Source: Blastomonas ursincola (lineage in GTDB: Bacteria > Pseudomonadota > Alphaproteobacteria > Sphingomonadales > Sphingomonadaceae). From it: 64,000 nt of DNA. Position 1 is the stretch's first letter, and the number at the start of each line of letters is the position of its first letter. The stretch lies in contig NZ_VDES01000003.1 in the NCBI RefSeq assembly GCF_013607875.1, positions 473,364 through 537,363 on the forward strand. Direction: 5' to 3'. A program made the position numbers and the translations under genes. Below, piece by piece: positions 30,033 to 37,596 of the stretch. The notes under the pieces are model-generated. The model saw only the letters and a list, made by a program, of their open reading frames with translations, had not been told where the DNA came from and ran no database searches.

Positions 30033-31508
30033 CTACGGCTCGGTTGGCAAATTACCCTGGTTCTCATCATTTTCACCCAGGGCAACCGCGAGTTTGTTAA
30101 GGGCTGTTGCGACTTCGTCGAACTGGGCGTCGGGGTGGATGGGGCAAAGCCGGAAGACCGTTTCGCCACGCACTTCGGTTGTGGTGATCAACGCATATCC
30201 TTCGTCAAGCCCAGCTTGAACAGCTCGCTTGATCACTTGCGGGCGCCGTCGCGAGGCGATCGTGGATCGGAAAGTAAGGATGCCGATCTGCGCCGGAGTA
30301 ACGATCTGCCATTCGGATGACGCAGAAATGTGAGCCTCCGCGGCTTCGGCGAGCTTGATGCCGCGATCTATCGCCTGCTCAACGTGATCGAGGCCGAAAG
30401 TTTTGAGGAACATCCACAGCGTCAGGGCGCGGAATGACCGGGTGAGTTGGGGGCCATAGTCGTAGAAGTTGATTGCGCCTGCCAATCCGTCGGCAGCGCT
30501 TGAAGCAGACGCTGCCGCCTCGCGCAGATACTCTGCCTCCACGGCAAACGCCGCCTTCAAACTACGCGCATCGCGTACCAACAGGCAGCCAATCTCGTAG
30601 GGCTGGAAGAGCCATTTGTGGGGGTCGAGCACGAGTGAGTCTGCCATACCCAAACCGTCGAGAAGCGTTTTCGCACACGTGCCAATCCGCGCGGCACCGC
30701 CATAGGCACCGTCAACGTGCATCCAGAGATTTTCGTCATCGCAGAGGCGACGGATATCTAGGAGCGGGTCCACCGTGCCGGTACTCGTCGTTCCGGCGGT
30801 TGCGATAACGGCGAGCGGACGCAGCCCGTTTATCCGGTCAGATCGAACCATCTCAGCAAGCGCCTGAACGTTCATTCGCAAGCTGTCGTCGATAGGCACC
30901 AGGCGTAGCTGATCGTTACCAAAACCTAGGGTGCGCAGCGCTTTAGCAAGTGAGGAGTGCGCTTCAGTCGTACCGTAGACGGCAAGCGTAGGGTCGTGCG
31001 TAACGCCCGCACCGAGCGCGCGCGTCCTCGCGACGTGTAGTGCCGACAGGCCGGCCATTGACCCGCCTGAAAGGAAGATGCCGCCGGCCGTCGAAGGCAT
31101 ACCCATGAGGTCGCGGAGCCATCCAAGCGTGATCGACTCGATCGCCGCAGCCGAAGAGCCGACAAGGCTGTGACCAGCGAATACATTGAACCCGGCGGCG
31201 AGCGCGTCGCCGAGAACGCTCACATAGTTACCCGGGCCGGGTACGTAGCCGTAGAAGCGCGGATGGTCGGTGTGCGCGATGCCAGTCAGGACGTGCTCCG
31301 CGACCTCAGAGAGAACAGCCTGCGGGTCTGTCGCCGTACGCGGCGGCGGGGCAGCGAAACGGCGGTCGTAGACCGCCCGCTCGCGCCGGCGCGCAACTGG
31401 CTTGCTTCGCATGCCGGTCTGGTGATCGACAATAAGGTCGACGACGCGGTAGCCAAGCTGGCGCATCGCCTGCTGGTCAAAATTGAAACTGCCAGCTTTG
31501 TCCGTCAT
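30033..31508 (-). CDS. Pyridoxal-dependent (aromatic-L-amino-acid type) decarboxylase
   Basis: Group II PLP decarboxylase of 491 residues. HPRFYGYVPGPGNYVSVLGDALAAGFN is the substrate-side N-terminal motif; GGIFLSGGSMAGLSALHVART binds the cofactor phosphate; MHVDGAYGG contains the PLP-contacting Asp; DSLVLDPHKWLFQPYEIGCLLVRD has the Schiff-base lysine. The likely reaction is decarboxylation of an aromatic or related L-amino acid to an amine. It stands alone between two tRNA-Leu fragments (copies 2 and 3), pointing in the opposite direction to them, so it looks like single-gene cargo. ATG at 31508; a TTG one codon earlier is possible. Confidence 0.88.
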   Translation of the reverse strand: MTDKAGSFNFDQQAMRQLGYRVVDLIVDHQTGMRSKPVARRRERAVYDRRFAAPPPRTATDPQAVLSEVAEHVLTGIAHTDHPRFYGYVPGPGNYVSVLGDALAAGFNVFAGHSLVGSSAAAIESITLGWLRDLMGMPSTAGGIFLSGGSMAGLSALHVARTRALGAGVTHDPTLAVYGTTEAHSSLAKALRTLGFGNDQLRLVPIDDSLRMNVQALAEMVRSDRINGLRPLAVIATAGTTSTGTVDPLLDIRRLCDDENLWMHVDGAYGGAARIGTCAKTLLDGLGMADSLVLDPHKWLFQPYEIGCLLVRDARSLKAAFAVEAEYLREAAASASSAADGLAGAINFYDYGPQLTRSFRALTLWMFLKTFGLDHVEQAIDRGIKLAEAAEAHISASSEWQIVTPAQIGILTFRSTIASRRRPQVIKRAVQAGLDEGYALITTTEVRGETVFRLCPIHPDAQFDEVATALNKLAVALGENDENQGNLPTEP

Positions 31509-31679
31509 CAATCATCCCCGCTCAAGCTTGGCTACGACCTAGCCCGTTGATTCTAATCTGCCCGACGTAAGCCTCCTTGCGAACCTCCGTTTTCTCAGAC
31601 TGCTTCTAGGAGGTCGGAAGGAGTTCACTGCGTTAAAGGTATGCGGCCAGTAGGCATCAAACGCTTCGGGACATGCCCG

Positions 31680-31735
31680 CTGCAAAATCCAGTTCCAAAA
31701 GGAGTGCCGGTTCGACCGCGCGGCCCCCCGCACCA
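31680..31735 (+). repeat. tRNA-Leu 3' fragment, copy 3
   Basis: CTGCAAAATCCAGTTCC (altered anticodon loop), variable arm AAAAGGAG, T-arm GTGCCGGTTCGACCGCG and acceptor CCCCCCGCACCA. It differs from copy 2 at scattered sites in anticodon loop, T-arm and acceptor, so the copies are not recent duplicates. It lies upstream of the decarboxylase gene. Confidence 0.7.
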
Positions 31736-31915
31736 TCTCTTGAGCAGCCTGACCGCAGCGCTCGGAACGCAGATACTCGCACTCGAGTTCGGCGGCGATG
31801 TCCTCGCCTTAATTCGTGCCGCTCCCTAGCAGGACTGGTCGGTGATCTAGGTAGAGGATGACGACTCACCCGCTGCCCACCAGGTCGAAGCAACGCGGTG
31901 CAGTCGAACTGCTGG

Positions 31916-32380
31916 CTACATTTCGTCATCGAAGAAGCCGACGATCTGCGCAAGTTTGGCGTCGGCGGAGACAGTGACGAAATCGACGCCCGCTGCGCCG
32001 GCTATCGGCGCGATCGACCCCGCCCGGTCGAGGAAGGCCCATGCAAACGTCACGAAACGGCCGTGGAAGCGCGGGCGATCGATCAGGGTTAGCGTGTAGG
32101 CCCCGAGCAACGGGAGTATGGTCTCTTCGATATGGGTCACGAGGGCGGCGGGCGAGAGGCTGTCGGTCATCGAATCGCGATAGTCGCCGTTGACCTCCCA
32201 GTTTTCTGCCGAGATGCGTCGCCGCTCGGCCGACGACGTGGTTACATCCCAGAGGCTGCGGTAGCGAGGCAGCAAAGTGGTCAGAGCGGGTCCGATGGCG
32301 AGGCGTGCCGCGGCGTCCTGTTCGGCGATCATCGCCGAAACGCGCTCCGCCGCAGCGGCGTCGATCGGCGCGCCAATCAT
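31916..32380 (-). CDS. SnoaL-like / NTF2-like small protein
   Basis: A 154-residue protein with the N-terminal helical start AAERVSAMIAEQDAAARLAIGPALTTLLPRYRSLWDV and alternating strands (YTLTLIDRPRFHGRFVTFAWAFLDRAG, VDFVTVSADAKLAQIVGFFD) of the NTF2-like fold. The ending KLAQIVGFFD is typical of SnoaL-like polyketide-cyclase relatives. It overlaps the end of the dehalogenase gene (ATGA), so the two are translationally coupled and probably handle the same substrate. Exact role unknown. Confidence 0.72.
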   Translation of the reverse strand: MIGAPIDAAAAERVSAMIAEQDAAARLAIGPALTTLLPRYRSLWDVTTSSAERRRISAENWEVNGDYRDSMTDSLSPAALVTHIEETILPLLGAYTLTLIDRPRFHGRFVTFAWAFLDRAGSIAPIAGAAGVDFVTVSADAKLAQIVGFFDDEM

Positions 32381-33282
32381 GAACCGGCTCGGTGCAGAGC
32401 GAGAATCGCCTCTGCCAGAGCCCGAGGCTGGTCCTCCTGACAGAAATGGCCGGTCTGTTGCAGGATCTCGTGCGGTTGGCTGTGCGCACCTGGCACGCGT
32501 TGAATGAAGATTTGCTCGCCTCCTTTGGTTACGGGATCGCTGTCGCCGAATAGCGTGAGGAAGGGGCGGTCAAACTGTTTCAGCCCCTTCCAGGCTTCGC
32601 GGTTATCGTCCGCAGCTTGGTCTTCCGGATCGATCGGGACTAGGAGCGGAAAGGCGCGCGCGGCGGCCTTGTGGCGTTCGTCGGGAAACGGCGCGTCATA
32701 GGCAGCGACTTCGTCGTCCGACAACTGGCGCACGCTTGCCTGCTGAAGGATAGCGCCGATTGGAAACTCGGCGGTCGCCTGCGCAAAAGTGCGCCATGCA
32801 AGAAAAGCAGGCGACGGTGTTGTGCCAATTGGCAAGCCGGTGTTGCTGGCGACGACGAAACGGAAGCGGTGCGGCTGCTGGCCAACCAGACGCAGTCCGA
32901 GCAACCCGCCCCAGTCCTGGCAGAACAGGCCAATGTCCTTAAGATCGAGCGCGTCGAGGAAGCGCATGAGCCATGCTGCGTGACCGGCATAGCTGAACAC
33001 AGCGCGATCGACAGGCTTGTCCGATTTGCCGAACCCGATCAGGTCGGGCGCGATCACCCGCGCACCTGCGGCAGCAAGTACCGGGATCATGTGTCGATAG
33101 AGATAGGACCAGCTTGGTTCGCCATGAAGCAGCAGGATGACGTGGCCGCCCGGCGGTCCCTCGTCGACATAATGCTGCCGTACCGTGCCGATGTCGGCGA
33201 ACTCATGCTCGATATAGCACGGTGCGAACGTATAATCGGGCAGATTGCTAAATCGCTCGTCGGGGGTTCGCAGTACGGTCAT
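32377..33282 (-). CDS. Haloalkane dehalogenase (HLD-I type alpha/beta hydrolase)
   Basis: A 301-residue alpha/beta hydrolase that would replace a halide on a haloalkane by hydroxyl. The nucleophile Asp123 and adjacent halide-binding Trp124 (CQDWGG) match DhlA D124/W125; HGEPSW at 53-58 gives the Glu of the oxyanion hole; the acid is probably Asp249 (FGDSDPVTKG) and the base His279 (QTGHFCQED). The layout is that of subfamily HLD-I, although epoxide hydrolases share the fold. The start at 33282 overlaps the hydroxylase stop (ATGA). A much longer open frame in the same phase exists upstream but runs antisense-like through the hydroxylase gene. Confidence 0.85.
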   Translation of the reverse strand: MTVLRTPDERFSNLPDYTFAPCYIEHEFADIGTVRQHYVDEGPPGGHVILLLHGEPSWSYLYRHMIPVLAAAGARVIAPDLIGFGKSDKPVDRAVFSYAGHAAWLMRFLDALDLKDIGLFCQDWGGLLGLRLVGQQPHRFRFVVASNTGLPIGTTPSPAFLAWRTFAQATAEFPIGAILQQASVRQLSDDEVAAYDAPFPDERHKAAARAFPLLVPIDPEDQAADDNREAWKGLKQFDRPFLTLFGDSDPVTKGGEQIFIQRVPGAHSQPHEILQQTGHFCQEDQPRALAEAILALHRAGS

Positions 33283-34244
33283 ACGGGGTGCCTTTGACCG
33301 GTGTCGACAGTGCGATCCGGGTGCAGCGAGATGCCGGAAGCATCCCGGATCGTCTCGCTGGTGGCGTGGCGCCCATCGTGCGACCAACCCGGCGGCTTCC
33401 ATAGATAGCGTAGCCGATCGCGCCAGTTCGGCGCGTTGCGCATGCGTCCGATCAACCACGCCACGCCGCTCGTCTGGATAGCCCAGATGTGATAGCTGCG
33501 CAGTGGCTCGACCAAGCCGTAGTGCGGCTCCTCCTCCTCGCGCTGATAGGTGCCGAACATGCGATCCCACAGGATCAGCACCTGGCCATAATTGCGATCG
33601 AGATATTTCGCGTCGCTGCCGTGATGGACCCGGTGGTTCGAAGGCGTGGCAAGGACATGCTCGAGCGGCCCCATGCGATCGACGAGCCGGGTATGATTGA
33701 AGATGCCCCAGAGATTGCCGAAGAACTTGGCGGTCACGAGCATCGCCAGCGGCAGGCCGAGCAGTGCGAGCACGAGATAGGCCGGTTGCATCAGCCCGCC
33801 GAGCGCGAACACGTTGCCGCGCTGCGCCACTAACAAGTTCATCTCGTTGCTCGAATGATGCGTGTGATGGACAGCCCAGAACAGACCGGTGCGATGCGCG
33901 ATGCGGTGATCGAAGTAGTAGGCGAGGTCGTTGAGCACAAAGGCCAGCACCCAGCCCCACCAGACCAGCGGGATGGTGAACAGCCGCAGGTTCTCGAACA
34001 GCAGCAGGTAGACGGTTACGAAAAGCACCGCGCCGATCAACGCATCAAAACCCGCCGATACGACGCCATTCAGGATGTTAGCGCGGGCATCGGCTTCGTT
34101 CCACTTATGGCGGTCCTGGAACAGATAGAGCGCGCGTTCGATCAGCATCGCGCTTACGTAGAAAGCCAACATGTAAGTGAAGCCCTGACCGGACATCTGC
34201 GCCTCGACCAAGGTCGTCATCGTCTGTGCAATCCGCTCGATCAT
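33279..34244 (-). CDS. Sterol desaturase / fatty acid hydroxylase family membrane protein
   Basis: Integral membrane di-iron oxygenase of 321 residues. The histidine clusters are DHRIAHR, HHTHHSS and NHRVHHG, in order between four or five hydrophobic segments; they bind the two irons. The family hydroxylates or desaturates lipids, carotenoids and sterols. It is the first gene of a three-gene unit with the dehalogenase and a SnoaL-like protein, and is divergent from a TetR regulator across a likely operator. The C-terminus (about 20 residues after the KPPGW segment) is variable-looking. Confidence 0.88.
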   Translation of the reverse strand: MIERIAQTMTTLVEAQMSGQGFTYMLAFYVSAMLIERALYLFQDRHKWNEADARANILNGVVSAGFDALIGAVLFVTVYLLLFENLRLFTIPLVWWGWVLAFVLNDLAYYFDHRIAHRTGLFWAVHHTHHSSNEMNLLVAQRGNVFALGGLMQPAYLVLALLGLPLAMLVTAKFFGNLWGIFNHTRLVDRMGPLEHVLATPSNHRVHHGSDAKYLDRNYGQVLILWDRMFGTYQREEEEPHYGLVEPLRSYHIWAIQTSGVAWLIGRMRNAPNWRDRLRYLWKPPGWSHDGRHATSETIRDASGISLHPDRTVDTGQRHPV

Positions 34245-34299
34245 GCAACTCTCCGACCGGACGGGAAAGCCGCCCGGCGTTGCGCAATCTGCTGTTCAC

Positions 34300-34313
34300 T
34301 GACAGACTTGTCA
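34300..34313. promoter_or_regulatory. Probable TetR operator
   Basis: TGACA-GACT-TGTCA is a perfect 5-4-5 inverted repeat inside the 115-base gap between the divergent hydroxylase and TetR genes. TetR-family regulators usually bind such a site in the shared promoter and repress both directions. This is inferred from position and symmetry only. Confidence 0.5.
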
Positions 34314-34359
34314 ATCAATCTATCTTGCCTTTGCTCGCTCGGCGCACGATGAATTAGCA

Positions 34360-35001
34360 ATGCAAAGCGCTGTTCCCAACAAGCCAGTCGGCACCGTCCG
34401 CGAGACCCAGCGGCTCGCGACGAAATCGACGATTCTCGATGTCGCGATCGAGCATTTCGCGGCGCGCGGTTTCGAGGGTTCCAGCCTTCCCGACATTGCG
34501 AAGGACTGCGGTTCGCGTGTTTCGCTGATCCTCTACCACTTCGGCTCGAAGCTCGGTTTGTGGGAAGCCTGTATAGCCAGCGTGTACGACGCAGTCGAAA
34601 GGAAGATCGACGCCGCCGCTCCGCAGATTGCAGCGGCCAGCGGCATTGAACGTCTGCAAATTGCGATTGCAACTTACATCCGCGCCACCGCCGCCTATCC
34701 AGCCTTTCACCGTTTGCTGTTTCAAGAAGCGATGCAGGACTCCGACCGGCTGTCTTGGCTCGTGGAGCATCACCAACGCGCGATTAGTGACCGGATGGTC
34801 GCGCTGATCGAGGAGGCGAAGATGGCAAAGTTGTTGCCCGCCGATGCATCGTCGATGCACTTGAAATTCGTGCTCAGCGGCATGTTCGCGCTGCCGATCG
34901 CGTTTGCACCAGAGTATCGCCTGCTCGCCCGTGAGGAACCGATCGATGACACCTTCATCGACCGGCACATCGCCCTATGCCTGCGTCTGATCGTGGGCTG
35001 A
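34360..35001 (+). CDS. TetR/AcrR family transcriptional regulator
   Basis: A 213-residue regulator. The N-terminal TetR helix-turn-helix reads KSTILDVAIEHFAARGFEGSSLPDIAKDCGSRVSLILYHFGSKLGLWEACI (about residues 22-72); the rest is the helical ligand-binding domain. It is divergent from the hydroxylase-dehalogenase-SnoaL operon and is probably its local regulator, with the substrate or product as inducer. Confidence 0.9.
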   Translation: MQSAVPNKPVGTVRETQRLATKSTILDVAIEHFAARGFEGSSLPDIAKDCGSRVSLILYHFGSKLGLWEACIASVYDAVERKIDAAAPQIAAASGIERLQIAIATYIRATAAYPAFHRLLFQEAMQDSDRLSWLVEHHQRAISDRMVALIEEAKMAKLLPADASSMHLKFVLSGMFALPIAFAPEYRLLAREEPIDDTFIDRHIALCLRLIVG

Positions 35002-35014
35002 GCGTAGCCGCGCG

Positions 35015-35389
35015 TCACCGCACGCAGGTGATGTAACGGAACGTGGTCGCCCAAGGATGGGTGACGAGCGCGCCGGTCAACTGGATAGTTGTTCCCTGGC
35101 CGCCTTCGTGGGGTGCGTCGGTGGCTTCGGCAAACCCTCGAGCGCGGCAGTAATCGTTCGCCACCGTCATGCCGCATCGGCCCCGGACAAGACCGTCGAC
35201 GCCGACGTCGCTGGGACAGATGTCGAGCGGGTACCCGTCGAGTTCGGGGGCGTCGAACGTGCGGACCGAACCCCGTCTGCGGCCAAACTCGCGGTGATTC
35301 TGGCGCTCGTAACGTTGGACAGGCGTATACGCGATCAGGGGGCCCGGCGAAAGCGAAAGTCCAGCAATTGCGGCAAGCAGAACAGACAT
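35015..35389 (-). CDS. Small exported cysteine-containing hypothetical protein
   Basis: A 124-residue protein with a signal-peptide-like start (SVLLAAIAGLSLSPGPLIAY). Conserved-looking cysteines occur in PLDICPSD, GRCGMTVANDYCRARGFAEA and the terminal YITCVR, suggesting two disulfides in the periplasm. The spacing resembles small uncharacterised secreted proteins of sphingomonads, but I do not recognise a named family. It converges with the TetR gene, 13 bases apart. Confidence 0.6.
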   Translation of the reverse strand: MSVLLAAIAGLSLSPGPLIAYTPVQRYERQNHREFGRRRGSVRTFDAPELDGYPLDICPSDVGVDGLVRGRCGMTVANDYCRARGFAEATDAPHEGGQGTTIQLTGALVTHPWATTFRYITCVR

Positions 35390-35538
35390 CGACTGGTACT
35401 CCGTTAACTACTTGTGCTCACCCTTGCAGATCTTGGCTGAACATCGGCCGGCCTGAATATTCACGTGGCGTTGGTCAGAGCTCTCGGGCGTCCTGGCCGG
35501 GCGACCGGACAGCGCGCTTCCGGCGGGTTCAGCAGCGT

Positions 35539-36759
35539 TCATTTCCGGAACGGCTTGAACTTAAGGTCGACCCATGATCGCAGAGCCCATTCGTCGGGCC
35601 CGTACCGGAACCACTTCCGCCACAGAATGAAGAACCCGACTAGCGCCGCATAGGTCACCGCACCGATGCCGAGGCATTCGAGCGGTGAAACTTGACCGTA
35701 GAGCGCCAAGCCCCATCCGCCGAACACGAAGCTGAGCAAGACCGAGTGAAACAGGTAGCCGGTGAGCGTCATTTGGCCCGCGGTTGCGAGGAGTGTGTTG
35801 ATAGGATGGTTGGGTGCCTTATCAGCCGCCCGCATGATCAGCAGGCCATAGCCCGCCGCTAGGACAGGGGCACCCAGCGATCGGACCATCGCCGCCAGAA
35901 ACACACCAACCGGAGCGCCGTCCGCGGGCGGTTGATAGGTAACAGGAAACCAAACGAAGCTCGCAATGCTCGCGAAGAGCCCGGAGGCAAGTAGCGACCA
36001 TCCGAGGATAGGGCTGGCGCGATGAAGCGGTCGCCCCGGAAAGCGACCGGACTTTGCGAGGCCGAGGCCCGCGAGGAACATGGACAAGGCGGCGGGCCCG
36101 TTGAACACGAGAATGAAGGGCTGTCCGATCCAGATATCTTCGTTCAGTCGGAATCTCACGGCGTCCCAGAACCCACCGAGGTAGGCGGCGTTCGCCCGAG
36201 ACAGCGTATCCCCTTGATCGATCGTCACGGCCGTGAGAGCGGCCGCCTGTGCGAAGGCGGCCAGGGCATAGGCAGCAAGGCTGAGGGCAATCAGCGTGCG
36301 CGGGCCAAGATCGCGCGCAAACCACAGCAGAATGCCGAGCGCGGCGTAGAGCATCAGAATGTCGCCGATGAAAAAGAAGACGGCGTGGAGCATCCCAAAG
36401 GCCAACAAGCCCAAGAGGCGTCTCGCGAATCTTGGTCCGCTTGCGCGGCCGGCTTTCGAATCGGCCCCGATCGAGGTGGCGAAACCGAAGCCGAACAGGA
36501 AAGAGAAGATCAGGAAGAATTTGCCGATGGCGAGCGCCGACAGTGCGGAGAACGCGATCTGATCGGCGAGGCTTGTGATCGCCGGCCCCTCGTAGATTGG
36601 GTAGGCGAAGAACGGCACGTTGACGAGGATGATACCGAACAGGGCGAAGCCGCGAAGCGCATCGACGGCGCGATCCCGTTGGGGCGGCGCAGCTGTCGGC
36701 GAACTCTGCCGCGTCACCTCCTCGGCGGGGCCAGGTGCCGGATACCCGGACACGATCAT
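35539..36759 (-). CDS. DUF418 family membrane protein
   Basis: A 406-residue integral membrane protein with about 9-10 hydrophobic segments. RDRAVDALRGFALFGIILVNVPFFAYP near the start and the C-terminal TLTGYLFHSVLLSFVFGGWGLALYG, ending GPDEWALRSWVDLKFKPF, are diagnostic for DUF418 (YeiB-like); the function of the family is unknown, with some members related to acyltransferase-like membrane enzymes. The ATG at 36759 overlaps the stop of the upstream CPBP gene (ATGA), so the much longer open frame upstream is not used. Last gene of the eight-gene minus-strand operon. Confidence 0.87.
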   Translation of the reverse strand: MIVSGYPAPGPAEEVTRQSSPTAAPPQRDRAVDALRGFALFGIILVNVPFFAYPIYEGPAITSLADQIAFSALSALAIGKFFLIFSFLFGFGFATSIGADSKAGRASGPRFARRLLGLLAFGMLHAVFFFIGDILMLYAALGILLWFARDLGPRTLIALSLAAYALAAFAQAAALTAVTIDQGDTLSRANAAYLGGFWDAVRFRLNEDIWIGQPFILVFNGPAALSMFLAGLGLAKSGRFPGRPLHRASPILGWSLLASGLFASIASFVWFPVTYQPPADGAPVGVFLAAMVRSLGAPVLAAGYGLLIMRAADKAPNHPINTLLATAGQMTLTGYLFHSVLLSFVFGGWGLALYGQVSPLECLGIGAVTYAALVGFFILWRKWFRYGPDEWALRSWVDLKFKPFRK

Positions 36760-37544
36760 GCCAGCCCACCAGAAAGGCTCGCTGCGATCAGGTGCGTCAG
36801 CGCATGTGAGAGCATCGCTGCTTCCAAACCGTAACGGGCGAACAGCCAACCGAAACCGAAACCGATGATCGCGTTCAGAGCGAGGACCGTTGCGATCAGC
36901 GTCATCGGCGGCGCGTCGAACAGGCTGAACAAGAGCGGCAGGTGGCCGAGCGCAAACAGGAATGCGGCCAGCGCTGCGCCTGACCAGTAAACCCACGTCG
37001 CCGGGGCGCCTCTGCGCCGGGCGATACGGGCGATCAGCCAGACGAACAGGGTCATAAGGCCCCAGCGGCTGATGATCTCTTCGACAAGGCCCCCGTACAG
37101 GACGCGCGTGACCAATGGCGGCTGAAACGCTTCGAGCGTCGCTCGGCCTTCGCCGCTCAGCCCGGCCGTGAACGTGGCCAAGTTTTGCTCATAGCCGTAG
37201 AGCAGTCCGGCGGCGACGATGGCGACGATTAGTGATGCCGTTCCAAGAGCGCGCAGTTGCGGTGCCGATCGTGCCTCCAACCTCAGTCGCCCGGCTAGGA
37301 TCGGTGCGTCCAGCCCCACCTTGGGGCCGAGCAGCAGGCCGACCAGCAAGGCGCCCGCGGTCAAGATTGCGGGTTGAACTATGGCGAGCACCCGAACCGT
37401 CATGGTGGGCAGAGGCAGCGGCATGATGCGCTCGACGGGGGCCGCCAGCAGCGAGGCCAGCCCTATCACCGCCAAGGCACCGAGGCCCAGAAGACGACGG
37501 CGCGGACTAGCAGGCGCGCCCGGAGCGGATGAGACTGTGGTCAA
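36756..37544 (-). CDS. CPBP family intramembrane metalloprotease
   Basis: A 262-residue membrane protein of the CAAX protease/bacteriocin-processing (Abi) family. Its motifs are LVEEIISRWGLM (EExxxR), FALGHLP (single His) and LSHALTH (second His), placing the metal site inside the membrane. Members are proteases or immunity-type proteins. No ATG fits well; a TTG at 37544 has AAAGGAGAGG upstream and gives a protein starting with a hydrophilic stretch before the first helix. It overlaps the DUF418 gene by four bases and follows the glycosyltransferase by about 50 bases. Confidence 0.82.
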   Translation of the reverse strand: MTTVSSAPGAPASPRRRLLGLGALAVIGLASLLAAPVERIMPLPLPTMTVRVLAIVQPAILTAGALLVGLLLGPKVGLDAPILAGRLRLEARSAPQLRALGTASLIVAIVAAGLLYGYEQNLATFTAGLSGEGRATLEAFQPPLVTRVLYGGLVEEIISRWGLMTLFVWLIARIARRRGAPATWVYWSGAALAAFLFALGHLPLLFSLFDAPPMTLIATVLALNAIIGFGFGWLFARYGLEAAMLSHALTHLIAASLSGGLA

Positions 37545-37596
37545 AAGGCCTCTCCTTTGCGAGCCTTGATTTGGGGAATGGTGCGGGCGACCGGCG

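Noticed and set aside
29017..31735. Integron attC sites separating gene cassettes
   Set aside because: The repeats match tRNA-Leu T-arm and acceptor sequence, no RYYYAAC/GTTRRRY core sites are seen, and no integron integrase is present; the integrase at 27281 is of the DUF4102 island type.
28889..31953. Short minus-strand frames (28889-29104, 29764-30021, 31657-31953) sharing a similar EPALLSELDF-like string
   Set aside because: The shared string is the translation of the reverse strand of the tRNA-Leu fragments. They are artefacts of the repeats, not a protein family.
32377..33960. A 527-residue start for the dehalogenase
   Set aside because: The first 226 residues are in another frame of the hydroxylase gene and have no domain character. 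The ATG at 33282 overlaps the hydroxylase stop and begins the known fold.
35539..36996. A longer DUF418 protein beginning at 36996
   Set aside because: The extra N-terminus lies over the CPBP gene; the ATG at 36759 overlaps the CPBP stop.
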